In this document: positions 34,019 to 43,589 of the stretch, piece after piece
How the letters are laid out: every line of letters begins with the position of its first letter
Position numbering within the stretch: the stretch's first letter is position 1
Source: Streptomyces sp. MH60
GTDB lineage: Bacteria; Actinomycetota; Actinomycetes; Streptomycetales; Streptomycetaceae
Assembly (NCBI RefSeq): GCF_002939385.1
Contig: NZ_MULI01000025.1
Span: 24,498-88,497, forward strand
Length of the DNA stretch: 64,000 bases
Reading direction: 5' to 3'
Notes under the pieces: model-generated
The model's database searches: none
What the model saw: the letters and a program-made list of their open reading frames with translations, nothing else
Told to the model about the DNA's origin: nothing
Translations under genes and position numbers: made by a program

Positions 34019-35617
34019 GTGATACCGGAACCCGACATCCTCGTCGTCGGCGGCGGCCTCGGCGGCGTCGCCGCGGCGCTCGCCGCCTGCCGGGCCGGCC
34101 GCAGTGTCGTCCTGACCGAGGAGACGGACTGGATCGGCGGCCAGCTCACCAGCCAGGCCGTGCCGCCCGACGAGCACCCGTGGGTCGAACAGTTCGGCAC
34201 CACCGCCACCTACCGGCGACTGCGCGAGGGCATCCGCCAGTACTACCGCCAGTGGTACCCGCTGCGCGCCGAGGCCGCCGCCCTCACCGACCTCAACCCG
34301 GGCGCCGGCCGGGTCAGCAAGCTCTGCCACGAGCCGCGCGTCGCCCTCGCCGTCCTGGAGGGCATGCTCGCCCCGCACCGGGCGGCCGGACGGCTCACCG
34401 TCCTCACCGAGCACCGGCCGGTGGCCGCCGAGGCCGACAACGATGTCGTCCGCGCCGTCACGCTGGAGGACCTCCGCGACGGCACCCGCCGCACCGTCCC
34501 CGCCCGCTACGTCCTGGACGCCACCGAGACCGGCGAACTGCTCCACCTCGCGGGCGTCGAGCACGTCAACGGCGCCGAGTCCCGGGCCGAGTTCGACGAA
34601 CCGCACGCCCCCGACGAGGCCCAGCCGGGCAACCAGCAGGGCATCACCGTCTGCTTCGCCCTCTCCCACCACGAGGGCCAGGACCACACCATCGACCGGC
34701 CCGCCGACTACGACTTCTGGCGCGACTACAAGCCCGACTTCTGGCCGGGGCCGCTGCTCGGCTTCGAGGCCCCCGACCCGCGCACCCTGGAACCGGTGCC
34801 GCGCACCTTCGCCCCCAACCCCGACCTCGACCCGCTGGCCGTCAGCGCCGACCAGAGCGCCGACGCGGGCGACAAGGAACTGTGGGGCTTCCGCCGCATT
34901 CTCGCCCGCAAGCTGCACACCGACGGCGCCTTCGACTCCGACATCACCCTCGTCAACTGGCCGCTCAACGACTACTGGCTGAAGCCCTACATCGGCCAGG
35001 AGGCCGAAGCCCTGCGCGAGGCCCGGCAGTTGTCCCTGTCGGTGCTGTACTGGCTGCAGACCGAGGCGCCCCGCGCCGACGGCGGCACCGGCTTCCCGGG
35101 GCTGCGCCCGCGCCCCGACGTGATGGGCACCGCCGACGGCCTCGCCAAGGCCGCCTACGTCCGCGAGTCCCGCCGTATCAAGGCCGTCACCACCGTCACC
35201 GAGCACGACGTCTCCATCGACCTGCTCGGACCCTACGGCCGCACCCGCCACCGCGACTCCGTGGGCGTCGGCAACTACCGCATCGACCTGCACCCCTCCA
35301 CCGGTGGCGACGGCTACGTCGACATCGGCTCCGTCCCCTTCGAGATCCCGCTCGGCGCGCTCGTCCCGCGCCGGGTGCGCAACCTGCTGCCGGCCGGCAA
35401 GAACCTGGGCACCACCCACATCACCAACGGCTGCTACCGCCTGCACCCGGTGGAGTGGAACGTCGGCGAGGTCGCCGGAGCCCTCGCCGCCCACTGTCTC
35501 GCCGAGGACGTCGAGCCGCACGAGGTGCAGGCCGAGGACAAGAGGTTCGAGGAGTTCGCCAGGGTGCTCGACCGCGACGGCGTACAGCGTCACTGGCCCG
35601 ACGTCAGGGGCTACTGA
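34019..35617 (+). CDS. FAD-dependent oxidoreductase (FAD_oxidored family)
   Basis: 532 residues. The FAD-binding start DILVVGGGLGGVAAALAACRAG is followed by LTEETDWIGGQLTSQAVPP, typical of the FAD_oxidored/GidA-like family, and a C-terminal block GKNLGTTHITNGCYRLHPVEWNVGE. Several relatives are linked to polysaccharide or amino-sugar gene sets, but no reaction is firmly known to me. GTG start at 34019 with AAGGAG 8 nt upstream. Middle gene of the LacI-controlled cluster. Confidence 0.85.
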   Translation: MIPEPDILVVGGGLGGVAAALAACRAGRSVVLTEETDWIGGQLTSQAVPPDEHPWVEQFGTTATYRRLREGIRQYYRQWYPLRAEAAALTDLNPGAGRVSKLCHEPRVALAVLEGMLAPHRAAGRLTVLTEHRPVAAEADNDVVRAVTLEDLRDGTRRTVPARYVLDATETGELLHLAGVEHVNGAESRAEFDEPHAPDEAQPGNQQGITVCFALSHHEGQDHTIDRPADYDFWRDYKPDFWPGPLLGFEAPDPRTLEPVPRTFAPNPDLDPLAVSADQSADAGDKELWGFRRILARKLHTDGAFDSDITLVNWPLNDYWLKPYIGQEAEALREARQLSLSVLYWLQTEAPRADGGTGFPGLRPRPDVMGTADGLAKAAYVRESRRIKAVTTVTEHDVSIDLLGPYGRTRHRDSVGVGNYRIDLHPSTGGDGYVDIGSVPFEIPLGALVPRRVRNLLPAGKNLGTTHITNGCYRLHPVEWNVGEVAGALAAHCLAEDVEPHEVQAEDKRFEEFARVLDRDGVQRHWPDVRGY

Positions 35618-35718
35618 ACGACCCCGCGCGGGACGGAAGTCCGGGCGGGGCAGCACCACCTGCCCCGCCCGGTGACCGCCCGCGCGTGGACCGACCCAGC
35701 ACAAGGAGGTGCCCGGAC

Positions 35719-37848
35719 ATGACCACCCACCGCATCCGCGTCGGCATCGACGTGGGCGGAACCTTCACCGACGCCGTGGCGGTCGACGCCACGACGCTCG
35801 CGCTCGTGGGCCAGGTGAAGGTCCCCACGAGCCACCATCACGAGGACGGTGTCGCGCACGGCATCGTCGAGGCACTGGACCGGCTGCTGAAGCAGACCGG
35901 ACACGCACCCGCCGACGTGGCCTTCCTGGCGCACGGCACGACCCAGGCTACCAACGCCCTGCTGGAGGGCGACGTCGCCACCGTCGGCCTGATCGGCATC
36001 GGCACCGGCGGCGGAACGTACTTCACCCGCAGGCTCGCCACGCTCGCCAAGCTCGAACTCACCCCCGGCAAACGGCTGCCGCTGCACTACGCGCACGTCC
36101 CCGACCCCGAGGACGCACCCGCCGTACGGGCCGCCGTCGAACAGCTCACCGCCGCCGGTGCCCAGGCCCTGGTGGCCAGCGAGCCCTTCGGCGTCGACCG
36201 CCCCGAGGGCGAGGAGGCGGTCGCCGACGCGGCCCGCACCACCGGCCTGCCGACCACCGCCGCGCACGAGATCACCTCCCTGTACGGGCTGCGCAAACGC
36301 ACCCGCACCGCCGTCGTCAACGCGGCGATCCTGCCGCGCATGCTGGCCACCGCCGACCTCGTCGACGCCTCCATCACCAAGGCCGGTGTCACCGCGCCGC
36401 TGATGGTGATGCGCTGCGACGGGGGAGTGATGTCCCTGGACGAGATGCGCCGCAGGCCCCTGCTGACCGTGCTGTCCGGTCCGGCCGCCGGTGTGGCCGG
36501 CGCGCTGATGCAGGAACGCGTCAGCGAGGGCGTGTTCCTGGAGACCGGCGGCACCTCGACCGACATCAGCGTCGTCAAGCGCGGCAAGGTCGCGGTACGG
36601 CACGCCGTGCTGCTCGGCCGGACCTCCTACCTCAACGCCCTCGACGTCCGCACCGTCGGCGTCGGCGGCGGCTCCATGGTGCGCGTCTCGGGCGGCCGGG
36701 TCACCGGTACCGGACCGCGCAGCGCGCACATCGCCGGGCTGCCGTACGCCTGTTACGCCGACCCGGCCGACCTGCGGGACGCGAAGCTGACCACGATCAG
36801 CCCGCTGCCCGGCGACCCCGCCGACTACGCGGTCCTGGACGCGGCGGGCGGCCGGTTCGCCCTCACCATGACCTGCGCCGCCAACGCGCTGGGCCGGGTC
36901 CCCGAAGGCGACTTCGCGCACGCCGACCCCGGCACCGCCCGCGCCGCGCTGGCCCCGCTCGCCGCCGCCCTCGGCACCGACGTGGACACCGCCGCCGCCC
37001 GGCTCCTGGACGCCGGCACCGACCAGGTGAAGTCCGTCGTGGACGACCTGGTGCGCGAGTACCGCCTCGACACCGACACCGCCGTCCTGGTCGGCGGGGG
37101 CGGCGGCGCCGCCTCGGTCACCCCGCACCTGGCCGCCCGCTCCGGCATGACCGGCCGCATCGCCCAGCACAACGAGGTCATCAGCCCCATCGGCGTCGCC
37201 CTCGCCCTGGTGCGGGAACAGGTCGAGCGGATCGTGCCGGGCGCCACCCAGGAGCAGATCCTCGCCGTGCGCGCCGAGGCCGAGCGCGCCGTGGTCGAAC
37301 AGGGCGCCGCCGCCGACGGCGTCGAGGTCGAGGTCACCGTCGACCCGCAGACCAACGTCGTACGCGCCATCGCCACCGGCGCCACCGAACTGCGCACCCA
37401 GGACCGGGCCCACCGGGCCGACGACGCCGAGCGCCTGCGGCTGGCCGCCGCCAGCCTCAAGACCGACCCGTCCCACGTGCACGTACTGGCCGGCACCCCC
37501 GCGCACACCGTGTACGGCGCCGAGGTCCGCCGCCGCTTCCGGCCCGTCCGCCACCCGGTCCGGGTCGTCGACGCCGACGGGGTCGTACGCCACCACGCGC
37601 CCGACGCCCGGGTCGAGGCGACCACCGTCGCCGCCGCCCCCGAGGCGCTCGCCAAGCTGGTCACCGAGAACACCTCCTACGGCGACGGAGGCGTGCGCGC
37701 CCCCGCCGTGCGGCTGCTGCTCGGCTCCCGCATCGCCGACCTCTCCGGCGTCCTGGACCCGCAGTCGCTGCTCGCCCTGGCCCGCAGCGAACTGCGTTCC
37801 CGCGCCGCCGACGAACCGGTGGTCGCCGTACTGGAGGTGCGCGAGTGA
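35719..37848 (+). CDS. Hydantoinase/oxoprolinase family protein (HyuA-like)
   Basis: 709 residues with N-terminal hydantoinase and oxoprolinase domains, actin-like ATPase folds: IDVGGTFTDAV (phosphate-1), AHGTTQATNALLEGD, CDGGVMSLDEMRRRP, LETGGTSTDISVV (phosphate-2) and AVLVGGGGGAASV. HyuA-like proteins ATP-dependently open hydantoin, oxoproline or acetone-like substrates, usually with a HyuB partner; none is encoded next door. It has AAGGAGG upstream of ATG 35719. The substrate is unknown. Confidence 0.88.
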   Translation: MTTHRIRVGIDVGGTFTDAVAVDATTLALVGQVKVPTSHHHEDGVAHGIVEALDRLLKQTGHAPADVAFLAHGTTQATNALLEGDVATVGLIGIGTGGGTYFTRRLATLAKLELTPGKRLPLHYAHVPDPEDAPAVRAAVEQLTAAGAQALVASEPFGVDRPEGEEAVADAARTTGLPTTAAHEITSLYGLRKRTRTAVVNAAILPRMLATADLVDASITKAGVTAPLMVMRCDGGVMSLDEMRRRPLLTVLSGPAAGVAGALMQERVSEGVFLETGGTSTDISVVKRGKVAVRHAVLLGRTSYLNALDVRTVGVGGGSMVRVSGGRVTGTGPRSAHIAGLPYACYADPADLRDAKLTTISPLPGDPADYAVLDAAGGRFALTMTCAANALGRVPEGDFAHADPGTARAALAPLAAALGTDVDTAAARLLDAGTDQVKSVVDDLVREYRLDTDTAVLVGGGGGAASVTPHLAARSGMTGRIAQHNEVISPIGVALALVREQVERIVPGATQEQILAVRAEAERAVVEQGAAADGVEVEVTVDPQTNVVRAIATGATELRTQDRAHRADDAERLRLAAASLKTDPSHVHVLAGTPAHTVYGAEVRRRFRPVRHPVRVVDADGVVRHHAPDARVEATTVAAAPEALAKLVTENTSYGDGGVRAPAVRLLLGSRIADLSGVLDPQSLLALARSELRSRAADEPVVAVLEVRE

Positions 37849-38495
37849 CCGTCAAGAAGGCTCTCGTCCAGGCGGACCTCGCCGCCGTCGACGACATCGG
37901 GTGGGCGGTGCGGCTGCTGGCCGCCACGCCGACCCACGAGCACCGCGACCCGGAGCTGCTGCGCCGGTGGGCGCGGGCGGCCGACGCGTTCGGCTCCGCC
38001 CTCGCACCCGTGGCGTGCGGGGCCCGGATCGTCGAGCGCGACGGCGGACTGGAACTCGGGCTGCTCGCCCGGTACACCTCCAGACCGCCCACCGTCGAGC
38101 TGTACACCGACACGGTCGAACTCGCCGAACGGGTCGTGGACGCCCGCGGCTGGCGCGACTGGTACCCGCCCGGCTCGGTACGGGCGGCCGCCCTCGCCCA
38201 CGAGGCGGTGCACGTCCACCTCCACCACGGCCCCGCGAAGGCCGCGCTGAAGCGCGCCCTGGGCCACAGCGCCCTGCGCCTGGGCCGGTTGCGCGTCCCC
38301 GGCCATGTCGCCGGGGCCGAGGAGGTGGCCGCCCACGCCTACGCCCGCACCGTCTGCGGACTCGGCCGCAGCCCGCTGCTGCTCACCGCCGCCCTGGCCG
38401 CCGAGACCGGGCACGGGGCCGAGACCGAGACCCGGACCGGCTCCGCGGCCGGGAGCACCCCACCACCCGCACGTGACGCAAGAAGAGAGAACTGA
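37845..38495 (+). CDS. Unknown protein with HExxH metal motif
   Basis: 216 residues, no signal peptide. The motif HEAVH at 119-123 is followed about 35 residues later by GAEEVAAHAYA, giving a possible third ligand (E159 or E160), as in zincin-like metalloproteins. The C-terminus (about 190-216) is Gly/Thr-rich and disordered. GTG 37845 overlaps the HyuA stop (GTGA), so it is translated with HyuA. It may be a chaperone or enzyme acting with HyuA; I do not recognise a family. Confidence 0.6.
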   Translation: MTVKKALVQADLAAVDDIGWAVRLLAATPTHEHRDPELLRRWARAADAFGSALAPVACGARIVERDGGLELGLLARYTSRPPTVELYTDTVELAERVVDARGWRDWYPPGSVRAAALAHEAVHVHLHHGPAKAALKRALGHSALRLGRLRVPGHVAGAEEVAAHAYARTVCGLGRSPLLLTAALAAETGHGAETETRTGSAAGSTPPPARDARREN

Positions 38496-38498
38496 CCC

Positions 38499-39779
38499 AT
38501 GGGTGTCGTCATCCTCCTCGTCATGGCGGCCGGCGTGGCCGCGATGCTCACCCGCAAGCTGCCCACCGCCTTCGCGCTGGTGCTGCTGGCCGTGGTCATC
38601 GCCTTCCTCTCCGGTGCGCCCCTGACGGGCAAGAACAGCGTCCTGGACACGGTGCTCCAGGAGGGCGCCCCGGCGCTCGCGGCGACGATGGTCGCCATCA
38701 TCCTCGGCTCCTGGCTCGGCAAGCTGCTCGACGAGACCGGCATCGCCGGCACCCTCGTCCGCAAGATCGTCGAGTTCGGCGGCGACCGGCCCACCGTCGT
38801 CGCCCTCGGCGTCCTCGCCGTCTCGGCGCTCGTCGGCACGGTCACCGGCTCGGCACCGGCCGCGATGCTGGCCGGCATCATCGGCATCCCCGCCATGGTG
38901 GCCGTCGGCGTGCCCAAGGTGACCGCCGCGGGCACGGTGCTGATGGGCATCGCGGTCGGGGTCCCCTTCGAACTGCCGGTCTGGCAGTTCTTCTCCACCG
39001 CCCTCGACCTCCCGGTCGACACCGTCCGCGGCTTCATGGTGAAGCTGTTCCCGTTCGCCCTGGTCGCCGCCGTCGCCTACGTCGTCATCGAGAACCGGCG
39101 GCGCGGCACCGAGCACGCCTGGTCGCTCACGTCGGTCTCCGCGCGCCCCGCCCCGCGCCGCGAACGCCTCGGCGACGCACCCTGGTACGCGCTGCTCGCC
39201 CCCGTGATCCCGCTGGTCCTGGCCCTCGGCCTGGAAGTGGCCATCATCCCCTCGATGCTGGCCGGTGTGCTCTACGCGCTGGTCACCACCACCCGGCCCG
39301 GCGAGATGAACAAGCGGCTGCTGCGCACCCTGTACGGCGGCTTCGAGGTGGCCGCGCCGCCGCTCGCCCTGTTCGTGGCGATCGGCATCCTGCTCGCGGC
39401 CGTCAAACTCCCCGGCGCGGTGGACGCGCTGGAACCGCTGGTGAAGGCGGTCAGCCCGCAGAACCCGGTGCTGTTCGTCCTCGTCTTCACCGTGCTGGTG
39501 CCGCTGTGCCTGTACCGCGGCCCGCTCAACGTGTTCGGGCTCGGCGCGGGCATCGCGGGCGTCCTCATCGCCACCGGCATCTACCCGGCCGTCGCCGTCC
39601 TCGGCATGGCCACCTCGTACAACCAGGTCTTCGGCGTCGCCGACCCCACCAGCACGCAGACCGTGTGGGCCGCGCAGTACGCCGGAGTCAGCCCGCAGCA
39701 GGTCATGGTCCGCACCCTGCCCTACGTATGGCTGGTCGCCCTCGGCGGCATGTGCGTCACCGCCGCCCTGTACCTGTGA
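38499..39779 (+). CDS. GntP/citrate-type multi-helix transporter
   Basis: 426 residues with about 11-12 membrane segments, e.g. MGVVILLVMAAGVAAMLTRK at the start and ALFVAIGILLAAVKLPGAV. The architecture resembles GntP or CitMHS symporters for organic acids. It follows the HExxH gene after 3 nt and is part of the LacI-controlled operon. It would import the small acid or amide that this pathway uses; the substrate is not deducible. Confidence 0.8.
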   Translation: MGVVILLVMAAGVAAMLTRKLPTAFALVLLAVVIAFLSGAPLTGKNSVLDTVLQEGAPALAATMVAIILGSWLGKLLDETGIAGTLVRKIVEFGGDRPTVVALGVLAVSALVGTVTGSAPAAMLAGIIGIPAMVAVGVPKVTAAGTVLMGIAVGVPFELPVWQFFSTALDLPVDTVRGFMVKLFPFALVAAVAYVVIENRRRGTEHAWSLTSVSARPAPRRERLGDAPWYALLAPVIPLVLALGLEVAIIPSMLAGVLYALVTTTRPGEMNKRLLRTLYGGFEVAAPPLALFVAIGILLAAVKLPGAVDALEPLVKAVSPQNPVLFVLVFTVLVPLCLYRGPLNVFGLGAGIAGVLIATGIYPAVAVLGMATSYNQVFGVADPTSTQTVWAAQYAGVSPQQVMVRTLPYVWLVALGGMCVTAALYL

Positions 39780-39807
39780 CCTCCCCCCCCCTGACCCAGG
39801 AGACGAC

Positions 39808-40812
39808 ATGCACGAGCCGCACCTCGACCGCCGTCTGTTCCTGAAGGGCACGGCCGTCACCGGCGCCGCCCTCGCGCTGGGCACCACCGCCGCGCCCACC
39901 GCCTCGGCCGCACCCGGCGGCTTCCCCGACTACACCTACGTCCGCACCCTGCTGACGCCGTCCAAGCTGGCCTACAACCCCACCGGCGAGATCATCTTCC
40001 CGACCGTCCGGGGCGTCTACGACCGGCTGCCCGCGAGCGGCCGGCTCGGCCGCTACTACCTCTACTACGCCCCGCACGACGCCCCCGGCGGCATCTGCCT
40101 GGCCTACGGCGACTCGCTGGAGGGCCCCTTCACGGAGTACCCGCACAACCCGATCGTCTCCAACAAGTGGTCGCCGCACTACTCCGTCATCCACGTCTCC
40201 TCGCCGCACGTGATGTGGCACGCCGGACGGAAGGAGATGTGGCTGTACTTCCACGGCGAGAACACCACGACCAGGCTCGCCCGCTCCACCGACGGCATCC
40301 ACTTCTCCTACGACAAGGTCGTGCTGACCACCTCGATGCTGCCGTCCGGCACCACCGAGACCTCCTACGCGCGGGTCTTCCCGCACGAACTGCCCTCGCG
40401 CGGCGCGCACTACGTCATGGTCTTCATGGTCAACAACACCACCAACCACCGCGACATCGGCTGGGGCTGGTCCGCCGACGGCCGCACCTGGACGTTCGCC
40501 CAGGAGCCCCTGGTGCGCCACGGCGACGTCGGCGCGGTCAACGTGGGCGGGCCGCACCTGCTGCACCGGAACAACAGCACGTACGTCGTCTACAACAAGG
40601 ACAAGGAGAGCGGCGGCGACCTGATGATCACCGAGGTCGGCAACGACTTCTCGCTCCGCAGGCACCTCGGCGTCTTCTACGACTCCCGTGGCTCCGCGCC
40701 GGAGAACGGCCGCGCGGCCTCTCCGTCCTTCGGCACCGACCGCGGCGTCCCGTACATGATCTACGAGGCGGGGGAGCGGCTGGCGGGTTCGATCGCGATG
40801 GCCCGCGGCTGA
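39808..40812 (+). CDS. Tat-exported beta-propeller protein (GH43-like)
   Basis: 334 residues. Twin-Arg signal HLDRRLFLKGTAVTGAALALG, cleavage likely after TASA (about residue 35). The mature part has repeated aromatic strands (GRYYLYYAPHDA, EMWLYFHGENTTTRLARSTDG, YVVYNKDKE) like five-bladed propeller glycoside hydrolases of GH43, GH117 and sialidase clans. Catalytic acids cannot be assigned safely. AGGAGACGAC precedes the ATG. It may release the sugar whose breakdown product the preceding operon handles. Confidence 0.7.
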   Translation: MHEPHLDRRLFLKGTAVTGAALALGTTAAPTASAAPGGFPDYTYVRTLLTPSKLAYNPTGEIIFPTVRGVYDRLPASGRLGRYYLYYAPHDAPGGICLAYGDSLEGPFTEYPHNPIVSNKWSPHYSVIHVSSPHVMWHAGRKEMWLYFHGENTTTRLARSTDGIHFSYDKVVLTTSMLPSGTTETSYARVFPHELPSRGAHYVMVFMVNNTTNHRDIGWGWSADGRTWTFAQEPLVRHGDVGAVNVGGPHLLHRNNSTYVVYNKDKESGGDLMITEVGNDFSLRRHLGVFYDSRGSAPENGRAASPSFGTDRGVPYMIYEAGERLAGSIAMARG

Positions 40813-40837
40813 CCCCCGGTCCGCCACCGCACACGGC

Positions 40838-40876
40838 AGCGGGGCCGCGCGTCCGGATCGGACGGGCGGCCCCGCT
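40838..40876. terminator. Bidirectional terminator between convergent transcripts
   Basis: 40838-40855 (AGCGGGGCCGCGCGTCCG) pairs with 40859-40876 (CGGACGGGCGGCCCCGCT): 17 of 18 positions and a 3-nt loop. It lies between the propeller gene and the efflux pump gene. Confidence 0.85.
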
Positions 40877-40894
40877 GTCTTCTCGCCGGGTGCC

Positions 40895-42508
40895 TCAGGC
40901 GACGGGCGCCGGGTCCTTGTCGGTCGGCGCGGCACCGCCCTCGCCGGCCTCCTCGGCCAGGCGCTCCATGCCGCTGGTGGTCTTCAGCGGCTTCTCCTTG
41001 ATGAACACGACGGCGACCAGCGCGAGCACCGCGAACGGCGTGGCGATCAGGAACAGGTCGGCCGTGGCGACGGCGTAGGCGTGCTCGATGATCGTCCGCA
41101 GCGGGCCGGGCAGCGTGGACATGTCCGGGACGCTGCCCTCGCCCGAGCCACCGCCACCGGGGGCGGTGATACCGGCGTTGCCGAGTCCCTTGGCCGTCTC
41201 GTCGGCGACCCGGTTGGCGAGGATGGCGCCGAGGACGCTGACGCCGATGGTGCCGCCCATGCTGCGGAAGAACGACAGCACGGAGGTCGCGGCGCCCAGG
41301 TCGGCGGCGGGCACGTCGTTCTGGGCGGCCAGCACCAGGTTCTGCATCAGCATGCCGACGCCGACACCCAGGATCGCCATGTAGAGGCTGAGCAGGCCGA
41401 AGTGGGTCTTCGCGTCGATCGTGGCCAGCAGCGCGAGACCGACGGACATGATCACCGCCCCCGCCACCAGGTACCGCTTCCACTTGCCGGTCCGGCTGAT
41501 CACCTGTCCGGCGACGGTGGACGACACCAGCAGGCCGAGGATCATCGGCAGGCTCATCAGACCCGCGACGGTCGGCGACTTGCCCAGCGAGATCTGGAAG
41601 TACTGCGAGAGGAAGACCGTCCCGCCGAACATGGCGACACCGACCAGGAGACTGGCGACGGTGGTCAGGGTGACCGTGCGGTTCTTGAAGATGCCGAGCG
41701 GGATGACCGGCTCGGCGGTGCGGGACTCGACGACCACCGCCGCGACCAGCAGCAGGACGCCGCCGCCGGTGAGGACACCGGTCTGCCAGGACGCCCAGTC
41801 GAACTCGTTGCCGGCCAGCGACACCCAGATCAGCAGCGCGCAGACACCGGCGACGATCAGGAACGCGCCGAGCCAGTCGATGCGCACCTCGCGCTTGACC
41901 GTGGGCAGGCGCAGGGTGCGCTGCAGCAGGGCGATGGCGAGCAGGGCGAACGGCACGCCGATGAAGAAGCACCAGCGCCAGCCCAGCCACGAGGTGTCCA
42001 CCAGGACGCCGCCGACCAGCGGCCCGGCGACGGTGCCCACGGCGAAGACGGCACCGAAGATGCCGGCGTACTTGCCCAGCTGGCGGGGCGGGATGACGGA
42101 GGCCATCACGACCTGCGCGAGCGCGGTCAGACCGCCCGCGCCGATGCCCTGCACCACCCGGCTGAAGATCAGCAGGCCGACGCCGTGCGAGAAACCGGCC
42201 AGCAGCGAGCCGACCACGAACATGCTCAGCGACAGCTGGAGCAGCAGCTTCTTGTTGAAGAGGTCGGACAGCTTGCCCCACAGGGGCACCGTGGCGGTCA
42301 TCGCCAGCAGTTCGGAGGTGACGACCCAGGTGTAGGACGACTGGCTGGCGCCCAGGTCGGCGATGATGGTGGGCAGCGCGTTGGCCACGACCGTACCGGC
42401 CAGGATCGCGACGAACATGCCGGCCATCAGACCCGACATGGCCTGGAGTATCTGCCGGTGGGTCATCGAGGTGGGAGGCGCGTCGGCGGGCGCCTGGGTA
42501 GCGGTCAC
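40895..42508 (-). CDS. DHA2-family MFS multidrug exporter
   Basis: 537 residues with 14 predicted helices, as in EmrB/QacA. The DHA2 features are motif A GKLSDLFNKKLLLQLSLSMF and motif C AVGTVAGPLVGGVLVD. GTG start 42508 with AAAGAGAT upstream. The C-terminal 40 residues are polar. It lies 52 nt behind the tetR gene in one operon and probably exports a toxic compound sensed by that regulator. Confidence 0.92.
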   Translation of the reverse strand: MTATQAPADAPPTSMTHRQILQAMSGLMAGMFVAILAGTVVANALPTIIADLGASQSSYTWVVTSELLAMTATVPLWGKLSDLFNKKLLLQLSLSMFVVGSLLAGFSHGVGLLIFSRVVQGIGAGGLTALAQVVMASVIPPRQLGKYAGIFGAVFAVGTVAGPLVGGVLVDTSWLGWRWCFFIGVPFALLAIALLQRTLRLPTVKREVRIDWLGAFLIVAGVCALLIWVSLAGNEFDWASWQTGVLTGGGVLLLVAAVVVESRTAEPVIPLGIFKNRTVTLTTVASLLVGVAMFGGTVFLSQYFQISLGKSPTVAGLMSLPMILGLLVSSTVAGQVISRTGKWKRYLVAGAVIMSVGLALLATIDAKTHFGLLSLYMAILGVGVGMLMQNLVLAAQNDVPAADLGAATSVLSFFRSMGGTIGVSVLGAILANRVADETAKGLGNAGITAPGGGGSGEGSVPDMSTLPGPLRTIIEHAYAVATADLFLIATPFAVLALVAVVFIKEKPLKTTSGMERLAEEAGEGGAAPTDKDPAPVA

Positions 42509-42560
42509 GGCATCTCTTTCGTGTGGTGGGTCCTGGTGGGTCGCGAGCCCGGCGCGGAGG

Positions 42561-43217
42561 CTACGCGGGGGGTGCCGGGAGACCGGCGGCGAGGAGGGTG
42601 AACACCTCGTGGAAGACGTCGAGGAAGACGGCTTCCTCCTGGTGGGCGGACCAGTGGTCCATGCTGGTGCGCACCGCGGCGCCCGCCACCGCGGCCAGCA
42701 GCCGCGGGTAGAGCCCCGACCCGGGGCCGGGCTCCGACCCGGGCCCGGTGGCGTCCGGGACGCCGACCCGGCGCAGTCGTTCGGCGATGGCGTCGGCCAG
42801 GTCCGCCTCGGCCGCCATGTGGGCCCCGACACCGCGCGCCAGGAGGTGCGGCGAGGCGTGCAGGACCTTGGCGTGCAGCCGCCACAGTTCGTGCTGCTGT
42901 TCCGCCTCGGCCAGCTCCGCCGCCATGGCCTCGCGCAGGGCTGCCAGCGGGGAGAATTCGGCCGGTGCTTCCAGGACGGCGCGCCGCATGCGTGCGCCGG
43001 CGTCCGCGTCGACCACCACGAAGGCGTCGTCGCGGCTGTCGAAGTAGTTGAAGAAGGTACGCACGGACACACCGGCCGCGGCGCTGATCGCCTCGACGGT
43101 GACCTTCTCCGCCCCGTGTTCGGCGGCGAGCCGTACCGCGGCCTCGGACAGAGCGGCACGCGTGGCCCGCTTCTTCCGCTCCCGCAGTCCGCCCCTCGCG
43201 GCCCCCTTCTCCGACAT
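42561..43217 (-). CDS. TetR-family regulator of the exporter
   Basis: 218 residues. HTH: RATRAALSEAAVRLAAEHG, VTVEAISAAAGVSVRTFFNYFDSRDD. Then an alpha-helical ligand domain. Start at ATG 43217 rather than 43226: no ribosome site exists for either, and a -10-like TATCAT ends 7 nt before 43217, so the mRNA is probably leaderless. It probably represses itself and the exporter. Confidence 0.88.
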   Translation of the reverse strand: MSEKGAARGGLRERKKRATRAALSEAAVRLAAEHGAEKVTVEAISAAAGVSVRTFFNYFDSRDDAFVVVDADAGARMRRAVLEAPAEFSPLAALREAMAAELAEAEQQHELWRLHAKVLHASPHLLARGVGAHMAAEADLADAIAERLRRVGVPDATGPGSEPGPGSGLYPRLLAAVAGAAVRTSMDHWSAHQEEAVFLDVFHEVFTLLAAGLPAPPA

Positions 43218-43220
43218 AAG

Positions 43221-43252
43221 TTGCATGATATGCAAAGATGCACGACATGCAA
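43221..43252. promoter_or_regulatory. Promoter and operator of the tetR/exporter operon
   Basis: On the minus strand: TTGCAT (43247-43252), 16 nt, TATCAT (43225-43230). The sequence TTGCATGATATGCAA (43221-43235) is a palindrome with a second TGCAT half at 43239-43243. The palindrome covers the -10 box, so repressor binding would block a leaderless transcript. Confidence 0.6.
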
Positions 43253-43589
43253 AATTGGCCCGCCGTCCCGCGCCGGTGTCGGCGGCCCCGTCGAGGCGGG
43301 CCGCCGCCTGGTCGGGCAACACCTGTGTGAGACGCCGAAGTTGGGGTAGCCGCTGCACCAGCACGGCCGGCACCGGGGTCGGCGCCGGTGACGGCCGTGC
43401 TGTTCCCGTCACGCACCGTCGCCCACCGCCCACCGCCCCGCGGCACCGGCGCTCCGTGACCCGTTCGGAACACCACGTGACCCGAACGGCCCTCTCGGGT
43501 ACCCGCCCGGTCGGCGCAGGGTTGGGATGTGCACGGGCACCCCGTGCCCGCGCGCCCCGACCGGCTGTCCCGACACGGAAGGACCACCG
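43253..43589. other. Intergenic region upstream of phosphoketolase
   Basis: Remainder of the divergent gap. GTGACCCG occurs twice (43456-43463 and 43477-43484), and GGGTAC occurs at 43497-43502, but no -35 partner fits the SigB spacing. No further gene seen. Confidence 0.4.

Noticed and set aside
43497..43502. GGGTAC before the phosphoketolase gene as a SigB -10
   Set aside because: No fitting -35 at 14-16 nt.
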